Shown: one piece after another, positions 1 through 8,096 of the stretch
Layout: every line of letters begins with the position of its first letter
Position numbering within the stretch: the stretch's first letter is position 1
Origin: Flavobacterium cheongpyeongense
GTDB lineage: Bacteria; Bacteroidota; Bacteroidia; Flavobacteriales; Flavobacteriaceae
Assembly: GCF_003202435.1 (NCBI RefSeq)
Contig: NZ_QJHK01000003.1
Coordinates: 1 to 64,000 of the forward strand
DNA: 64,000 bases
Direction of reading: 5' to 3'
Notes under the pieces: model-generated
Told to the model about the DNA's origin: nothing
The model's input: only the letters and a program-made list of their open reading frames with translations
The model's database searches: none
Made by a program: the position numbers and the translations under genes

Positions 1-57
1 GGACTTAAAATCCAGTGAACAGCAATGTTCGTGCGGGTTCAAGTCCCGCTCTGAGTA
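1..57 (+). tRNA. tRNA-Leu (TAA), 3' part, cut by window start
   Basis: The first bases form an anticodon stem GGA/TCC around the 7-base loop CTTAAAA, which puts anticodon TAA at 34-36. A long variable arm follows, as in class II tRNAs (Leu, Ser, Tyr). The T arm is GCGGG-TTCAAGT-CCCGC at 33-49, then a 7-base acceptor strand and a discriminator A at 57. No CCA is encoded. The D arm and 5' acceptor strand lie outside the window. Leu is the only class II assignment that fits this anticodon. Confidence 0.9.
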
Positions 58-62
58 CAAAC

Positions 63-103
63 AAAAAGCGTAATTACTTATATCAGTTATTACGCTTTTT
101 TTA
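63..103 (+). terminator. Rho-independent terminator after tRNA-Leu
   Basis: An 11-bp perfect stem (64-74 with 89-99, AAAAGCGTAAT/ATTACGCTTTT) closes a 14-base loop and is followed by a T run. It sits directly after the tRNA and should end its transcript. Confidence 0.85.
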
Positions 104-106
104 TTT

Positions 107-602
107 TATGAAATAGATAAGGATTTTGCATTAAATGATTCTGCTGAAGCATTTGTGCTTCTGTTGTCAAAATAGTTTAAGATTGATTGGTAATTAAAAG
201 TTATAGTATTGAGTAGGTTACTAAAGTTTTTAAAACCTGATTGCTCTACATTTCTATACCAATGCGCTAGTTTTGTCATCGCTATATGTTTATCGTTGTT
301 GTTATTGTAAATCCCCGAAGTTGTTGGTTTAAATTGTAAGCTTTCTTTAGATCGGGATATAATTCAAATAAGAGTTAGGCTCTTTCGTTTTGACTTTGAG
401 TCCATTTTCGCTATTACCTTCATAGAATTAGCATGTCGGGTATTATTTGTTTTACGGAAGATCTCTTTTTATAATCGATTGTACAGAGGTATTCTATGAC
501 TTGTTCAGCTTTGGTTCTTGCAATAATAGCCACTGAGCAGTCTTTTTTACCTTTGGATTTATTCTTGTTCAAAATTGTATAAAGTTTACCTTGGGATAAA
601 AA
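107..602 (-). pseudogene. Decayed ISL3-family (ISAon1-like) transposase
   Basis: Reading the minus strand from about 602 gives LSQGKLYTILNKNKSKGKK, then AIIARTKAEQVIEYL and VKQIIPDM. This resembles the DDE core of Bacteroidota ISL3 transposases, where the matching stretch runs LSQGELYTI to VTLDMA. After a stop and an apparent internal deletion, another frame gives KLAHWYRNVEQSGFKNF and then ILNYFDNRSTNASAESFNAK, the conserved C-terminal block with the last acidic residue. Stops, frameshifts and missing ends show the element is dead. It fills the space between the tRNA and the symporter gene. The family call rests on remembered motifs. Confidence 0.75.
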
Positions 603-628
603 AAACGCTCCCTTAAAAAGAAAGCGTT
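598..628 (-). terminator. Terminator of the symporter operon (minus strand)
   Basis: On the minus strand AACGCT and AGCGTT (628-623 with 609-604) pair around a T-rich loop and are followed by a run of eight T. It lies 28 bases past the symporter stop codon. Confidence 0.65.
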
Positions 629-655
629 GCTGTAAATTATATATTTATAAACTAC

Positions 656-2236
656 CTAATTCCCATTAAAAACCAAATACAAAACCAAAATTGTCAAGCC
701 CAACAACCCAAATAAAATCTTCACTTTCTTACTTGTCTTCGGGACATCCGCTTCATCTGAAAAATTAATTTCCGGATTTTCATCTGTTAATGAAACAATC
801 ACAGCAGTAATCAAAAGCACAGCAAAAATGTAAAAAGAAATTAATAAAAAGTGAGGCCAAACCGGATATTTATCGGCAGGAAAAATCCATAGATATAAAA
901 CCCCAAGAAATAAACTAAAGGCGGAACCCCAGGAAAGCGTTGTATTTACAGCTCTTTTCGTAGTGCGTTTCCAGAAAACACTCAGTAAGAAAACAACTGA
1001 TAATGATGGTGCCAAAAATCCTAAAACCGCCTGAAAGATGTTGAATAAATTCTGTCCTTTGATATTGTCAATCGCAATGGCAATCAGAATGGCAAACAGA
1101 CAGCCTACCCCAATAGTCAATCTTCCAATTTTAATCTGCTCTTTGATAGATGCCGCAGGATTGATTTTCTTTACATAAATATCATTCGTAAAAACGGTAC
1201 TCAATGCATTCAAAGACGAACCAATTGTTCCTACCAAAACGGCAATCATCACACAAATCACCAAACCGTTCATGCCGCTTGGGAATAAATTGGTCACCAT
1301 AGTCATATAAGCCAAATCGGAGTTTTTTCCCAATTCCGGAAACAAAACAGAACACAGGATTCCCGGTAAAATAAACAACGGCAAAGCCATTACTTTCAGC
1401 CAGCCGATAAAGTTTACTCCCAATTGTCCCTGTTCTAAATTTTTTGCTCCCAAAACACTCTGCACCATCGATTGGTCGGTACAAAAGAAAGCCACTGCGG
1501 CCACGGGATAGCCCAACAAAATAGCAGGCCACGGATAATGTGCATCGTCTGAAGGCTGAACTAAATTCCAGAAATTAGATGGCGTTTTGGCAATCAAAAC
1601 TTCGATCCCGCCTACTTTCTGCAAACCTAAATAAGAAAGTGTAAGTGAAACGATAATTAACAAAATCATTTGAAAAACATTTACTTTGGCAATGGCTTTC
1701 AGTCCTCCGGCGAATGTAAAAATTCCCGAAAAAATCACCAATACCGTCACACTCTGCCACATCGGAATGCCTAAAATCTGGCGTACCAAAATGCCTCCGC
1801 TAAACAATCCCAACGACAGCCAGCTCACTAAAATCTTGACCATGGCGTACCACGCCAAAATAGTTTGCGTACTGTCGCCATAACGTTTTCCCATATATTC
1901 GGGCATCGTGCTGACTTTGCTGGCAATGTATCTCGGTGCAAAAACGATAGCCAAAAGCAATAAAAACACAAAGGCATACCATTCGAAATTTCCGGCTACG
2001 ATTCCCGTTGCATAACCAATACTCGCAAAAGCCAATAAGGACGATGGACCCACATTGGTCCCCCACATATTGAAACCGATGTTGTACCAGTTCAGGGAAT
2101 TTCCCGCCATAAAAAGCGTTTCATTCTTCTTGCTTTGCTTCACGCTCACCACATAACCAATGACCAATAACGTCACCAGATAGATGGCTACGATTACAAA
2201 ATCTAAAACCGTTAACTTATCGTAGATGCTGTTCAT
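656..2236 (-). CDS. Sodium:solute symporter (SSS family)
   Basis: This 526-residue protein has many hydrophobic segments from residue 13 (DFVIVAIYLVTLLVIGYVV) to the C-terminus (FGLLGLTILVLYLVF), consistent with the 13-15 helices of SSS carriers. The SSS signature region is visible near residue 175 (FTFAGGLKAIAKVNVFQM), as is MPEYMGKRYG near residue 110. Family members import sugars, uronates or other solutes with sodium. The gene overlaps the upstream oxidoreductase by 4 bases (ATGA), so the two are translationally coupled. In this locus the likely cargo is a pectin-derived monosaccharide or uronic acid; the substrate is inference and cannot be read from sequence. A terminator follows. Confidence 0.9.
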   Translation of the reverse strand: MNSIYDKLTVLDFVIVAIYLVTLLVIGYVVSVKQSKKNETLFMAGNSLNWYNIGFNMWGTNVGPSSLLAFASIGYATGIVAGNFEWYAFVFLLLLAIVFAPRYIASKVSTMPEYMGKRYGDSTQTILAWYAMVKILVSWLSLGLFSGGILVRQILGIPMWQSVTVLVIFSGIFTFAGGLKAIAKVNVFQMILLIIVSLTLSYLGLQKVGGIEVLIAKTPSNFWNLVQPSDDAHYPWPAILLGYPVAAVAFFCTDQSMVQSVLGAKNLEQGQLGVNFIGWLKVMALPLFILPGILCSVLFPELGKNSDLAYMTMVTNLFPSGMNGLVICVMIAVLVGTIGSSLNALSTVFTNDIYVKKINPAASIKEQIKIGRLTIGVGCLFAILIAIAIDNIKGQNLFNIFQAVLGFLAPSLSVVFLLSVFWKRTTKRAVNTTLSWGSAFSLFLGVLYLWIFPADKYPVWPHFLLISFYIFAVLLITAVIVSLTDENPEINFSDEADVPKTSKKVKILFGLLGLTILVLYLVFNGN

Positions 2237-3297
2237 AGTCCGTATTCGTTAAGAACATCAGCAATTTTTACTGGCATTCCGGTTTGTAAAGATTTGTCCA
2301 TTGCCTGTAATAATGCCACGGTTCCGATGCCTTCTTTCATGTCCGGATAGGCTATGAAATTTTGTTCGATACTGTCTGCGAAATAGTCTAGATAATTTTG
2401 ATATTCCCCGGCGTGGTGACTTTGTCCTTCAAAACGGAAATAATGTTTCAGCGTACTGTCGCCCCAGGTGATTACTTTTTCTTCACCGGTTTTATCCGTA
2501 ATTGCATAACGCAATTCGTGATAATCGGATTGGCTCGCGCCTTCGGTTGCTCTTAAAATCGTACTCATTCCGCTATCGCGTTGTGTCGGTTGCGTTGGCG
2601 AAGTGTAGACTCCACTCACTCTCGCAATTCTTCCATCGGTTGCTTTGAAGATAAAATGCATGGTGTCTTCATTTTTCAAACCTGCCACACTTCCGTTACT
2701 GCTGATCATTCCGTAACCCATTACTTCCTGAATGTTCGGCAGGTACCATCTGATGAAATCAACTGGATGACTCAATCCGCCATACAGCCATTTGAAAGAC
2801 TGCAATAGTGACCATTCTTTCTTTAAAAACCATCTGTGATCAGCGTGATAATGGGCTTCAATCGTAATTAAATCACCAATTAATCCGGCTTCAAAATCGG
2901 CTCTTTGTCTTTTTGCCGGTTCAAAAAATCTCGAACTCTGACCGATAAATACTTTCTTTCCGGTCTTTTCGCTAAGTTCCAATAATGTTTTCGCATCCGA
3001 AAGATCATCGATAAAAGGCTTGGTACACACCACATGTTTTCCGTGTAACAACGCCTGCTTCACGTGATCGGCATGTAAATGATCGGGTGTATAAATAGCG
3101 ATAATGTCAATGGAATCATCTTTTAATAAATCATCATAATTGGTGGTGTAGGAATGAAAATCAAATTCCTTTGCTCTTTGCTGGCACAATTCCTCATTTC
3201 TGTCGCATACTTTTACCAGCTCTAATTTTGAGCTCGACAAAGCGGCCGACATCGTGCTTCGACCTTCTCCAAGTCCTAAAATGGCTATTTTTAACAT
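2233..3297 (-). CDS. Gfo/Idh/MocA family oxidoreductase
   Basis: This 354-residue protein has an N-terminal Rossmann fold starting KIAILGLGEGRSTMSAAL, and a conserved block near residue 95 (GKHVVCTKPF) whose Lys is the usual catalytic or cofactor-contacting residue of the family. The C-terminal alpha/beta domain contains HPVDFIRWYLP. There is no signal peptide, so it is cytoplasmic. Family members use NAD(P) to oxidise or reduce sugars, inositols and sugar acids. The ATGA overlap with the symporter suggests it acts on the imported substrate. The nucleotide-binding motif is GLGEGR rather than the common GxGxxG, an unusual variant. The substrate is unknown. Confidence 0.88.
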   Translation of the reverse strand: MLKIAILGLGEGRSTMSAALSSSKLELVKVCDRNEELCQQRAKEFDFHSYTTNYDDLLKDDSIDIIAIYTPDHLHADHVKQALLHGKHVVCTKPFIDDLSDAKTLLELSEKTGKKVFIGQSSRFFEPAKRQRADFEAGLIGDLITIEAHYHADHRWFLKKEWSLLQSFKWLYGGLSHPVDFIRWYLPNIQEVMGYGMISSNGSVAGLKNEDTMHFIFKATDGRIARVSGVYTSPTQPTQRDSGMSTILRATEGASQSDYHELRYAITDKTGEEKVITWGDSTLKHYFRFEGQSHHAGEYQNYLDYFADSIEQNFIAYPDMKEGIGTVALLQAMDKSLQTGMPVKIADVLNEYGL

Positions 3298-3339
3298 TGG
3301 TTATTTTATATTTTAAATAGTTAGGTTTAATTTTTTTTC

Positions 3340-3372
3340 CACGTAGATTACGCAGATTGATTCGCCTGTTCG
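3340..3372. repeat. Possible cagatt-type intergenic repeat
   Basis: The text CACGTAGATTACGCAGATT in the 132-base gap resembles the CGCAGATT repeats seen near 35932, 45868 and 63820. Only a short piece is present, so membership is tentative. The rest of the gap is T-rich and shows nothing else. Confidence 0.35.
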
Positions 3373-3429
3373 CTATCTCTGGTGAAGAGATTTTTCTTTA
3401 TTTTTTATTCTTTCCTCTATTTTCTCTTC

Positions 3430-5934
3430 CTAAATCTTTTTCAAAAATATCCAGGTTTCATTAGGTTTTGCATCTTCGATTCCGGTTTGGTATTTTTTCA
3501 TTAAGGTATTCCAATCGTCTACACGCGGATTGTTTTCGGTCGTTTTTGGATTCAGTTTATCTAAACTTTCACCTTTTGGAATACTAATGACCAGCATCAA
3601 TTGTCTTCCATTTTTGAAAACCTGTAATTGTTGAAAATCGGCATTACAGAAACCTTTGGAAATTTCCGGCCATTTTTCAAATTGGGTAGTGTGATAATCT
3701 ACGTATTCTTTCTGCATTTTTTCATCGGCAACCAAATTGGCAGTCAAGACAATATTCTCCCATTCGGATGCTACTTTTGCCTCTTTGCATCTTTCGAAAT
3801 TCTGAAAGTCATAAACCGGGTTTTCGTAGATTTTAATTTCCAATTTTGGAAAAGCCAAAGCCAGTTTTCGTTTCGTTCTTTCCGGCTGATTCATCAATCC
3901 GTAAATCACGAGATGGTTTTCCCATTGGTACAATTCTTCGCCTACAATTCGGAAACCTTTTATCGTCGATTTGATTTTTTCGATATCCAAATCTTTTCCG
4001 ATTAATTCGATCACTACCGATTTAGGCATCTCCTGCAAGCCCCAAACTTCGTCAACAACAACTTCTTTGGCTAAAAGGTTGCTGTATGGCGCACGTATCC
4101 CGGCATTTTCTTTAATTTTTGGGTCAACAAAAGCATAATTATCCTGCCAGATATTTCCAGCCGGACCATTTTGGTTTTTTAAGATTTTCTGAATCGGAAT
4201 CCAGTTATTCTTAATTGTAAAGCCTTGACTTCCCTCATCGGTGTACAAATACAGCCACAAAAACGGATCATGTGCATATGGACTGTTGTAAACCTTATCG
4301 ATATAATTTTCTTCAATTCGGCTTTCCGGCTGCGAGGAAAGTGTATAAATTCCCGCTACATCATGTAAATGTTTGGCGTAATGATGAATTTTGTTTGCCA
4401 ATATTTTGTTGTTTCGCATCACATTTTCAGTATGCGTCCAGCCCCAGCCCATTGAAATGCCGCTGTAGGCCACATCTGAAATTTCGTTGTGTTCAATCGT
4501 CAGGTTTTTTATAAAGCCGGCTGCAATTCCCAGACATCCCCAATCTTCATTAGCCACATTGGTAATAAGGTTATCGGCAATCAGTTCGTCCGAACAAACT
4601 ACTCTTTCATCTTTAACGGTATAAGGTAAATGTGCTTCGAATGATTCTTCGGAGAAAACCCCAAGATTAATTCCATTGCCACCAATGTCTTTGAATAAAT
4701 TTCCTTTAACGATATTGTGATTGGTTCCTTTATGCAAATCCAATCCTGTGGATGACAAATGTTCAAAAGAACATCCTTCAAAAAGTGTATTATTAGTGTA
4801 ATTCACCTCAACAGCGGCTCTTGGCCTTCCTACCCATCCCTGATTTTCCAGACTAGACTGATTGGGGGTTCCCGGGATTTTTAGTTTATAGGCATCCAGT
4901 AAATACATTCCTGCCTGCAATGGAACGTGTCCCTGCTGTGAAGGACGAAGCCAGTTGCTGTACTGAAACGAAATTCCTTTGAAATTAAAATAGCTCACTG
5001 GCGAATCCAAAGTCCCTTTTACTTCAACCAAATTTTCTAAAACCGGTGCTGTAATTTTGGCAGAATCGAGATTTTCTCCAGTTCTTGGAATGTAATAAAT
5101 TTTACCTTTTTTTCTGTCTAAAAACCATTCTCCGGGTTCGTTCAACATCGAAATTCCGTTGTTTAAATAGAATGCCGAATTTCCGTTATTTTTAGAAATC
5201 CACGGAGCCGGCCAAGGGTGTTCGCTCTGGATTCGGCTTTCAGGCTGTTCGAATGAAAGCCTTGCGCTGTCTTTAACCACTTCAATATTTTTTATTCGAA
5301 GATTGGCAATTGCCCACCATTGCACGATGTACATTTCCATTCCCGGTTCAAATTTAACGGATTTATTTTTGAATGGAATCCAGCAGGTTTCTGTTGCTGC
5401 ATCCCAGGAAAGAATTCTGTCCATTTGGGTTCCGTTAGTACTTTTGGCTCTGACAGCTTTTACGTTATTCACCCAAAGCTGACGGTAATTGAGGATTTCT
5501 CCTGCCTGCTGGGGTGCATCAGCTATCCAGACCGTTCCTTTTTTCAGACCGTTTATAACTGTTGTAGATGGCTTCCAGTTTTTGATTTCGATTCCTCCAC
5601 TTAGTATTGGTTTTGCGTTAGTGTCAGCTTCGATTGTTGTTGGACTAGTAGCTGTTCCGGAATCTTCTGGTCTTATGAATAAAGGTTCGTTTAAATAATA
5701 CGTTCCGTTCATTACAATAATACGAATTCCGTCTTTTATGGATGCATCTTTTAATCGGCGCAATTCTCTAGCTTTTCTCACCGCCATCTGAACAGTTGCT
5801 AACGGACTTTCTTTGGTTCCGGAATTGGTGTCTTTCCCTTTTGGTGAAACCCAAATTTCGGCTGCATTCAATGAGAATGTGGAAATTGTTATCAAAAAGA
5901 TAATTAGAGCTTTAGTGAAAGTTTGTAAACGCAT
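3430..5934 (-). CDS. Secreted beta-helix protein fused to an L-rhamnose mutarotase-like domain
   Basis: This 834-residue protein starts with a signal peptide (ALIIFLITISTFSLNAA). Residues about 25-620 form a right-handed parallel beta-helix. It opens AEIWVSPKGKDTNSGTKESP, like many pectinolytic beta-helix proteins, and contains repeated asparagine-ladder turns (NTLFEGCSFEHLSSTGLDL, NLTIEHNEISDVAYSGISM). Residues about 720-834 resemble the RhaM/DUF718 mutarotase fold: EYVDYHTTQFEKWPEI, then NGRQLMLVISIP and DDWNTLMKKYQTG. RhaM interconverts rhamnose anomers, normally as a free cytoplasmic protein of about 105 residues. Here the domain is on a secreted protein, which is odd. The helix may be a lyase or glycosidase; no catalytic set is certain. 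It is the first gene of the minus-strand group with the Gfo/Idh and symporter genes. Confidence 0.75.
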   Translation of the reverse strand: MRLQTFTKALIIFLITISTFSLNAAEIWVSPKGKDTNSGTKESPLATVQMAVRKARELRRLKDASIKDGIRIIVMNGTYYLNEPLFIRPEDSGTATSPTTIEADTNAKPILSGGIEIKNWKPSTTVINGLKKGTVWIADAPQQAGEILNYRQLWVNNVKAVRAKSTNGTQMDRILSWDAATETCWIPFKNKSVKFEPGMEMYIVQWWAIANLRIKNIEVVKDSARLSFEQPESRIQSEHPWPAPWISKNNGNSAFYLNNGISMLNEPGEWFLDRKKGKIYYIPRTGENLDSAKITAPVLENLVEVKGTLDSPVSYFNFKGISFQYSNWLRPSQQGHVPLQAGMYLLDAYKLKIPGTPNQSSLENQGWVGRPRAAVEVNYTNNTLFEGCSFEHLSSTGLDLHKGTNHNIVKGNLFKDIGGNGINLGVFSEESFEAHLPYTVKDERVVCSDELIADNLITNVANEDWGCLGIAAGFIKNLTIEHNEISDVAYSGISMGWGWTHTENVMRNNKILANKIHHYAKHLHDVAGIYTLSSQPESRIEENYIDKVYNSPYAHDPFLWLYLYTDEGSQGFTIKNNWIPIQKILKNQNGPAGNIWQDNYAFVDPKIKENAGIRAPYSNLLAKEVVVDEVWGLQEMPKSVVIELIGKDLDIEKIKSTIKGFRIVGEELYQWENHLVIYGLMNQPERTKRKLALAFPKLEIKIYENPVYDFQNFERCKEAKVASEWENIVLTANLVADEKMQKEYVDYHTTQFEKWPEISKGFCNADFQQLQVFKNGRQLMLVISIPKGESLDKLNPKTTENNPRVDDWNTLMKKYQTGIEDAKPNETWIFLKKI

Positions 5935-6198
5935 TTTTTCCTTTTTAGGTAAAGCTGAAAAGCTTTATTTTTTAACAGTATTTAGACTCGTAGATAAATG
6001 TATTTTTTACACTTTTAACAAATAATGGGTACAATTTAACAGAACATAAAAATATAAGTGTCCTGCACCCTCCTGTATTCTTTAAATATGTGGCATTAGT
6101 GTGTCTTACTAAAAAAGCAGTAAAGGAACTGTAATCAACTCTACACGCAACAGAATCCTTTTGCATCTATTAAATATATTGTAAATATTTTTTATAAA
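5935..6198. other. Divergent intergenic region, left part
   Basis: This AT-rich stretch lies between the minus-strand fusion gene and the GH28 promoter. It must hold the minus-strand promoter, but I see no convincing TAnnTTTG element on that strand. Its short open frames look like noise. The clear signals of the gap are at 6199-6230. Confidence 0.4.
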
Positions 6199-6230
6199 TT
6201 TGTGCAATCGATTACATTATTGTATTTTCG
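6199..6230 (+). promoter_or_regulatory. GH28 promoter with LacI-type operator in the spacer
   Basis: TTTG at 6199-6202 is followed after 20 bases by TATTTTCG at 6223-6230. This fits the Bacteroidota promoter pattern (TTTG, spacer of about 19-21, TAnnTTTG) with one mismatch. The spacer holds TGCAATCGATTACA at 6203-6216, which matches the LacI/catabolite-control consensus TGNAANCGNTTNCA at every defined position. A repressor bound there would block the promoter of the GH28-PL10 unit and might also affect the divergent gene. The regulator gene is not in the window. Confidence 0.65.
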
Positions 6231-6337
6231 TTTTTTTACGAAACTTTTTTTTCAATTTGTAAAAAAAATAGTATCGAGATAAACATATCCCATTATTTTA
6301 ATACCTACAAAATTAAACTTTAACTAATTCAATACGA

Positions 6338-8026
6338 ATGAAAACTAATCCAACTAACTTTTTCCAAGTACTCTTTGCTGTTTTAGTAGTAGTCTGCTCA
6401 GGAAATGTGAAAGCACAAAAGGCAAAGTCCTATGATACTTATGCGGACATTGAATTTAAGATGCCAAAAGTCAATGAACCAAAAATCCCAAAAAACACGG
6501 TGAATCTTAAAGATTTTGGCGCTGTAAATGGCGGATATGTTTTGAATACAAAAGCTTTTGAAGATGCCATTAACGCACTTTCTCAAAAAGGTGGCGGGAA
6601 ATTAATCATTCCTCCCGGAATCTGGCTAACAGGGCCAATCATTCTAAAAAGTAAAATAGAATTGCATGCACAAACCGGAGCATTGATCAAATTCTCCCCT
6701 GATAAAAGTTTATACCCAATTATCGAAACCAGTTTTGAAGGCTTAAACACCTGGCGTTGTATTTCTCCGATTTACGGAAAAAACCTTGAAGATGTTGCCT
6801 TTACAGGAAATGGTGTCTGGGACGGCTCAGGCGAAGTTTGGAGACAGGTTAAAAAAAGTAAACTAACAGAAAGCCAATGGAAAGATTTTGTTTCTTCGGG
6901 CGGAGTGCTTAACGAAAGTAAAACGAGCTGGTATCCATCGGAAACATTCATGAAAGCTTCAGTTGGAGCGGATCAGAATGTACGTTTGGACTTAAAAACT
7001 AAAGAAGAATTTGAGGCCATTCATGATTTTCTTCGTCCGGTATTGGTGAGTATCCAAAATAGCAAAAGAGTGATGTTTGACGGACCTGTCTTTCAAAATT
7101 CACCAGCCTGGAACATTCATCCGCTAATGATTGAAGATTTGATTGTTAGAAATGTAAGCGTTCGTAATCCTTGGTTTTCACAAAACGGTGATGGTCTTGA
7201 TGTTGAATCCTGTAAAAATGTAATTGTTGAAAATTCAAGTTTTGATGTGGGTGATGATGCTATCTGTATTAAATCCGGAAAAGATAAAGACGGTCGTGAT
7301 CGTGGAGTTCCTTGTGAAAATATTATTGTAAAAAACAATATTGTGTATCACGGACACGGAGGTGTAACTGTAGGAAGTGAAATGTCCGGAGGTGTAAAAA
7401 ACATGCACGTTTCGAATTGTACTTTTATGGGAACTGATGTTGGATTGCGTTTTAAAAGTAACCGTGGACGCGGAGGGGTTGTAGAAAATATTTTTATTTC
7501 TGACATTTTCATGACCGATATTCCCTCTCAGGCGATTTCGTTCAATCTTTATTATGGAGGAAAATCCATAGCAGAAACTCTGGCAGAAGGCGGAGATAAA
7601 ATTGTGAATCAAAAAATGCCTGTAGATGAAAAAACACCACAGTTCAAAAACATTTCGATAAAAAATGTAACGATCAAAGGTGCGCAACAGGCCGTATTTT
7701 TACAAGGACTACCTGAAATGAATCTTGAAAACATCGAAATCTCTAATCTGATTGCAAAAGCAGAAAAAGGTTTTACTATTGTTGATGCTAACGGAATTAA
7801 AATTCACAATGCAAAACTAGATATTGAAAAACCAAATGTAATTGATATTTACAACGGTAAAAACATGTCGTTTAAGGATATTGAATTCAATTCTACTTCA
7901 TCTAAAGCCATTACTATTAATGGAGAAGCTACTGAGAATGTAGAATTTGTTTCTTCAGCGAATTCAGATTTTGCCAAAAAAACGGTGATTGGAGAAACTG
8001 TTCCAAAATCTGCGGTAAAACTATAG
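6338..8026 (+). CDS. Polygalacturonase / glycoside hydrolase family 28
   Basis: This 562-residue protein has a signal peptide ending near VKAQKA. A beta-helix domain starts at about residue 55 (VNLKDFGAVNGG). GH28 motifs appear in order: the first catalytic Asp in WFSQNGDGLDVES near residue 286, the Asp pair in FDVGDDAICIKSGKD near 305, the His in YHGHGGVTVGSEMSGG near 340, and the substrate-binding LRFKSNRGRGG near 370. GH28 enzymes hydrolyse alpha-1,4-galacturonosyl bonds, or rhamnogalacturonan bonds in some subgroups; exo versus endo cannot be told here. The length exceeds the usual 380-450 because of an insertion around residues 165-220 and a C-terminal extension. No sorting domain is present, so it is probably periplasmic. 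It is first in a unit with PL10. Confidence 0.92.
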   Translation: MKTNPTNFFQVLFAVLVVVCSGNVKAQKAKSYDTYADIEFKMPKVNEPKIPKNTVNLKDFGAVNGGYVLNTKAFEDAINALSQKGGGKLIIPPGIWLTGPIILKSKIELHAQTGALIKFSPDKSLYPIIETSFEGLNTWRCISPIYGKNLEDVAFTGNGVWDGSGEVWRQVKKSKLTESQWKDFVSSGGVLNESKTSWYPSETFMKASVGADQNVRLDLKTKEEFEAIHDFLRPVLVSIQNSKRVMFDGPVFQNSPAWNIHPLMIEDLIVRNVSVRNPWFSQNGDGLDVESCKNVIVENSSFDVGDDAICIKSGKDKDGRDRGVPCENIIVKNNIVYHGHGGVTVGSEMSGGVKNMHVSNCTFMGTDVGLRFKSNRGRGGVVENIFISDIFMTDIPSQAISFNLYYGGKSIAETLAEGGDKIVNQKMPVDEKTPQFKNISIKNVTIKGAQQAVFLQGLPEMNLENIEISNLIAKAEKGFTIVDANGIKIHNAKLDIEKPNVIDIYNGKNMSFKDIEFNSTSSKAITINGEATENVEFVSSANSDFAKKTVIGETVPKSAVKL

Positions 8027-8043
8027 TTAATTAAACCATTATC

Positions 8044-8082
8044 CTTCAGTTGTGTCTAAGTTCAAACTAAACACAACTGAAG
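8044..8082 (+). promoter_or_regulatory. 12-bp hairpin in the leader of the PL10 gene
   Basis: CTTCAGTTGTGT at 8044-8055 pairs perfectly with ACACAACTGAAG at 8071-8082 around a 15-base loop, 14 bases before the PL10 ATG. No T run follows, so it is not a standard terminator. It could stabilise or process the mRNA between GH28 and PL10. Confidence 0.55.
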
Positions 8083-8096
8083 TTCATCAAATTACT

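Noticed and set aside
3628..4005. Plus-strand 125-codon frame inside the fusion gene
   Set aside because: Phe-rich translation typical of the reverse complement of an AT-rich gene; no support as a gene.
8052..8096. GTG start 45 bases upstream for the PL10 gene
   Set aside because: The extra codons lie on a 12-bp hairpin and do not form a leader; ATG 8097 goes directly into a normal signal peptide.
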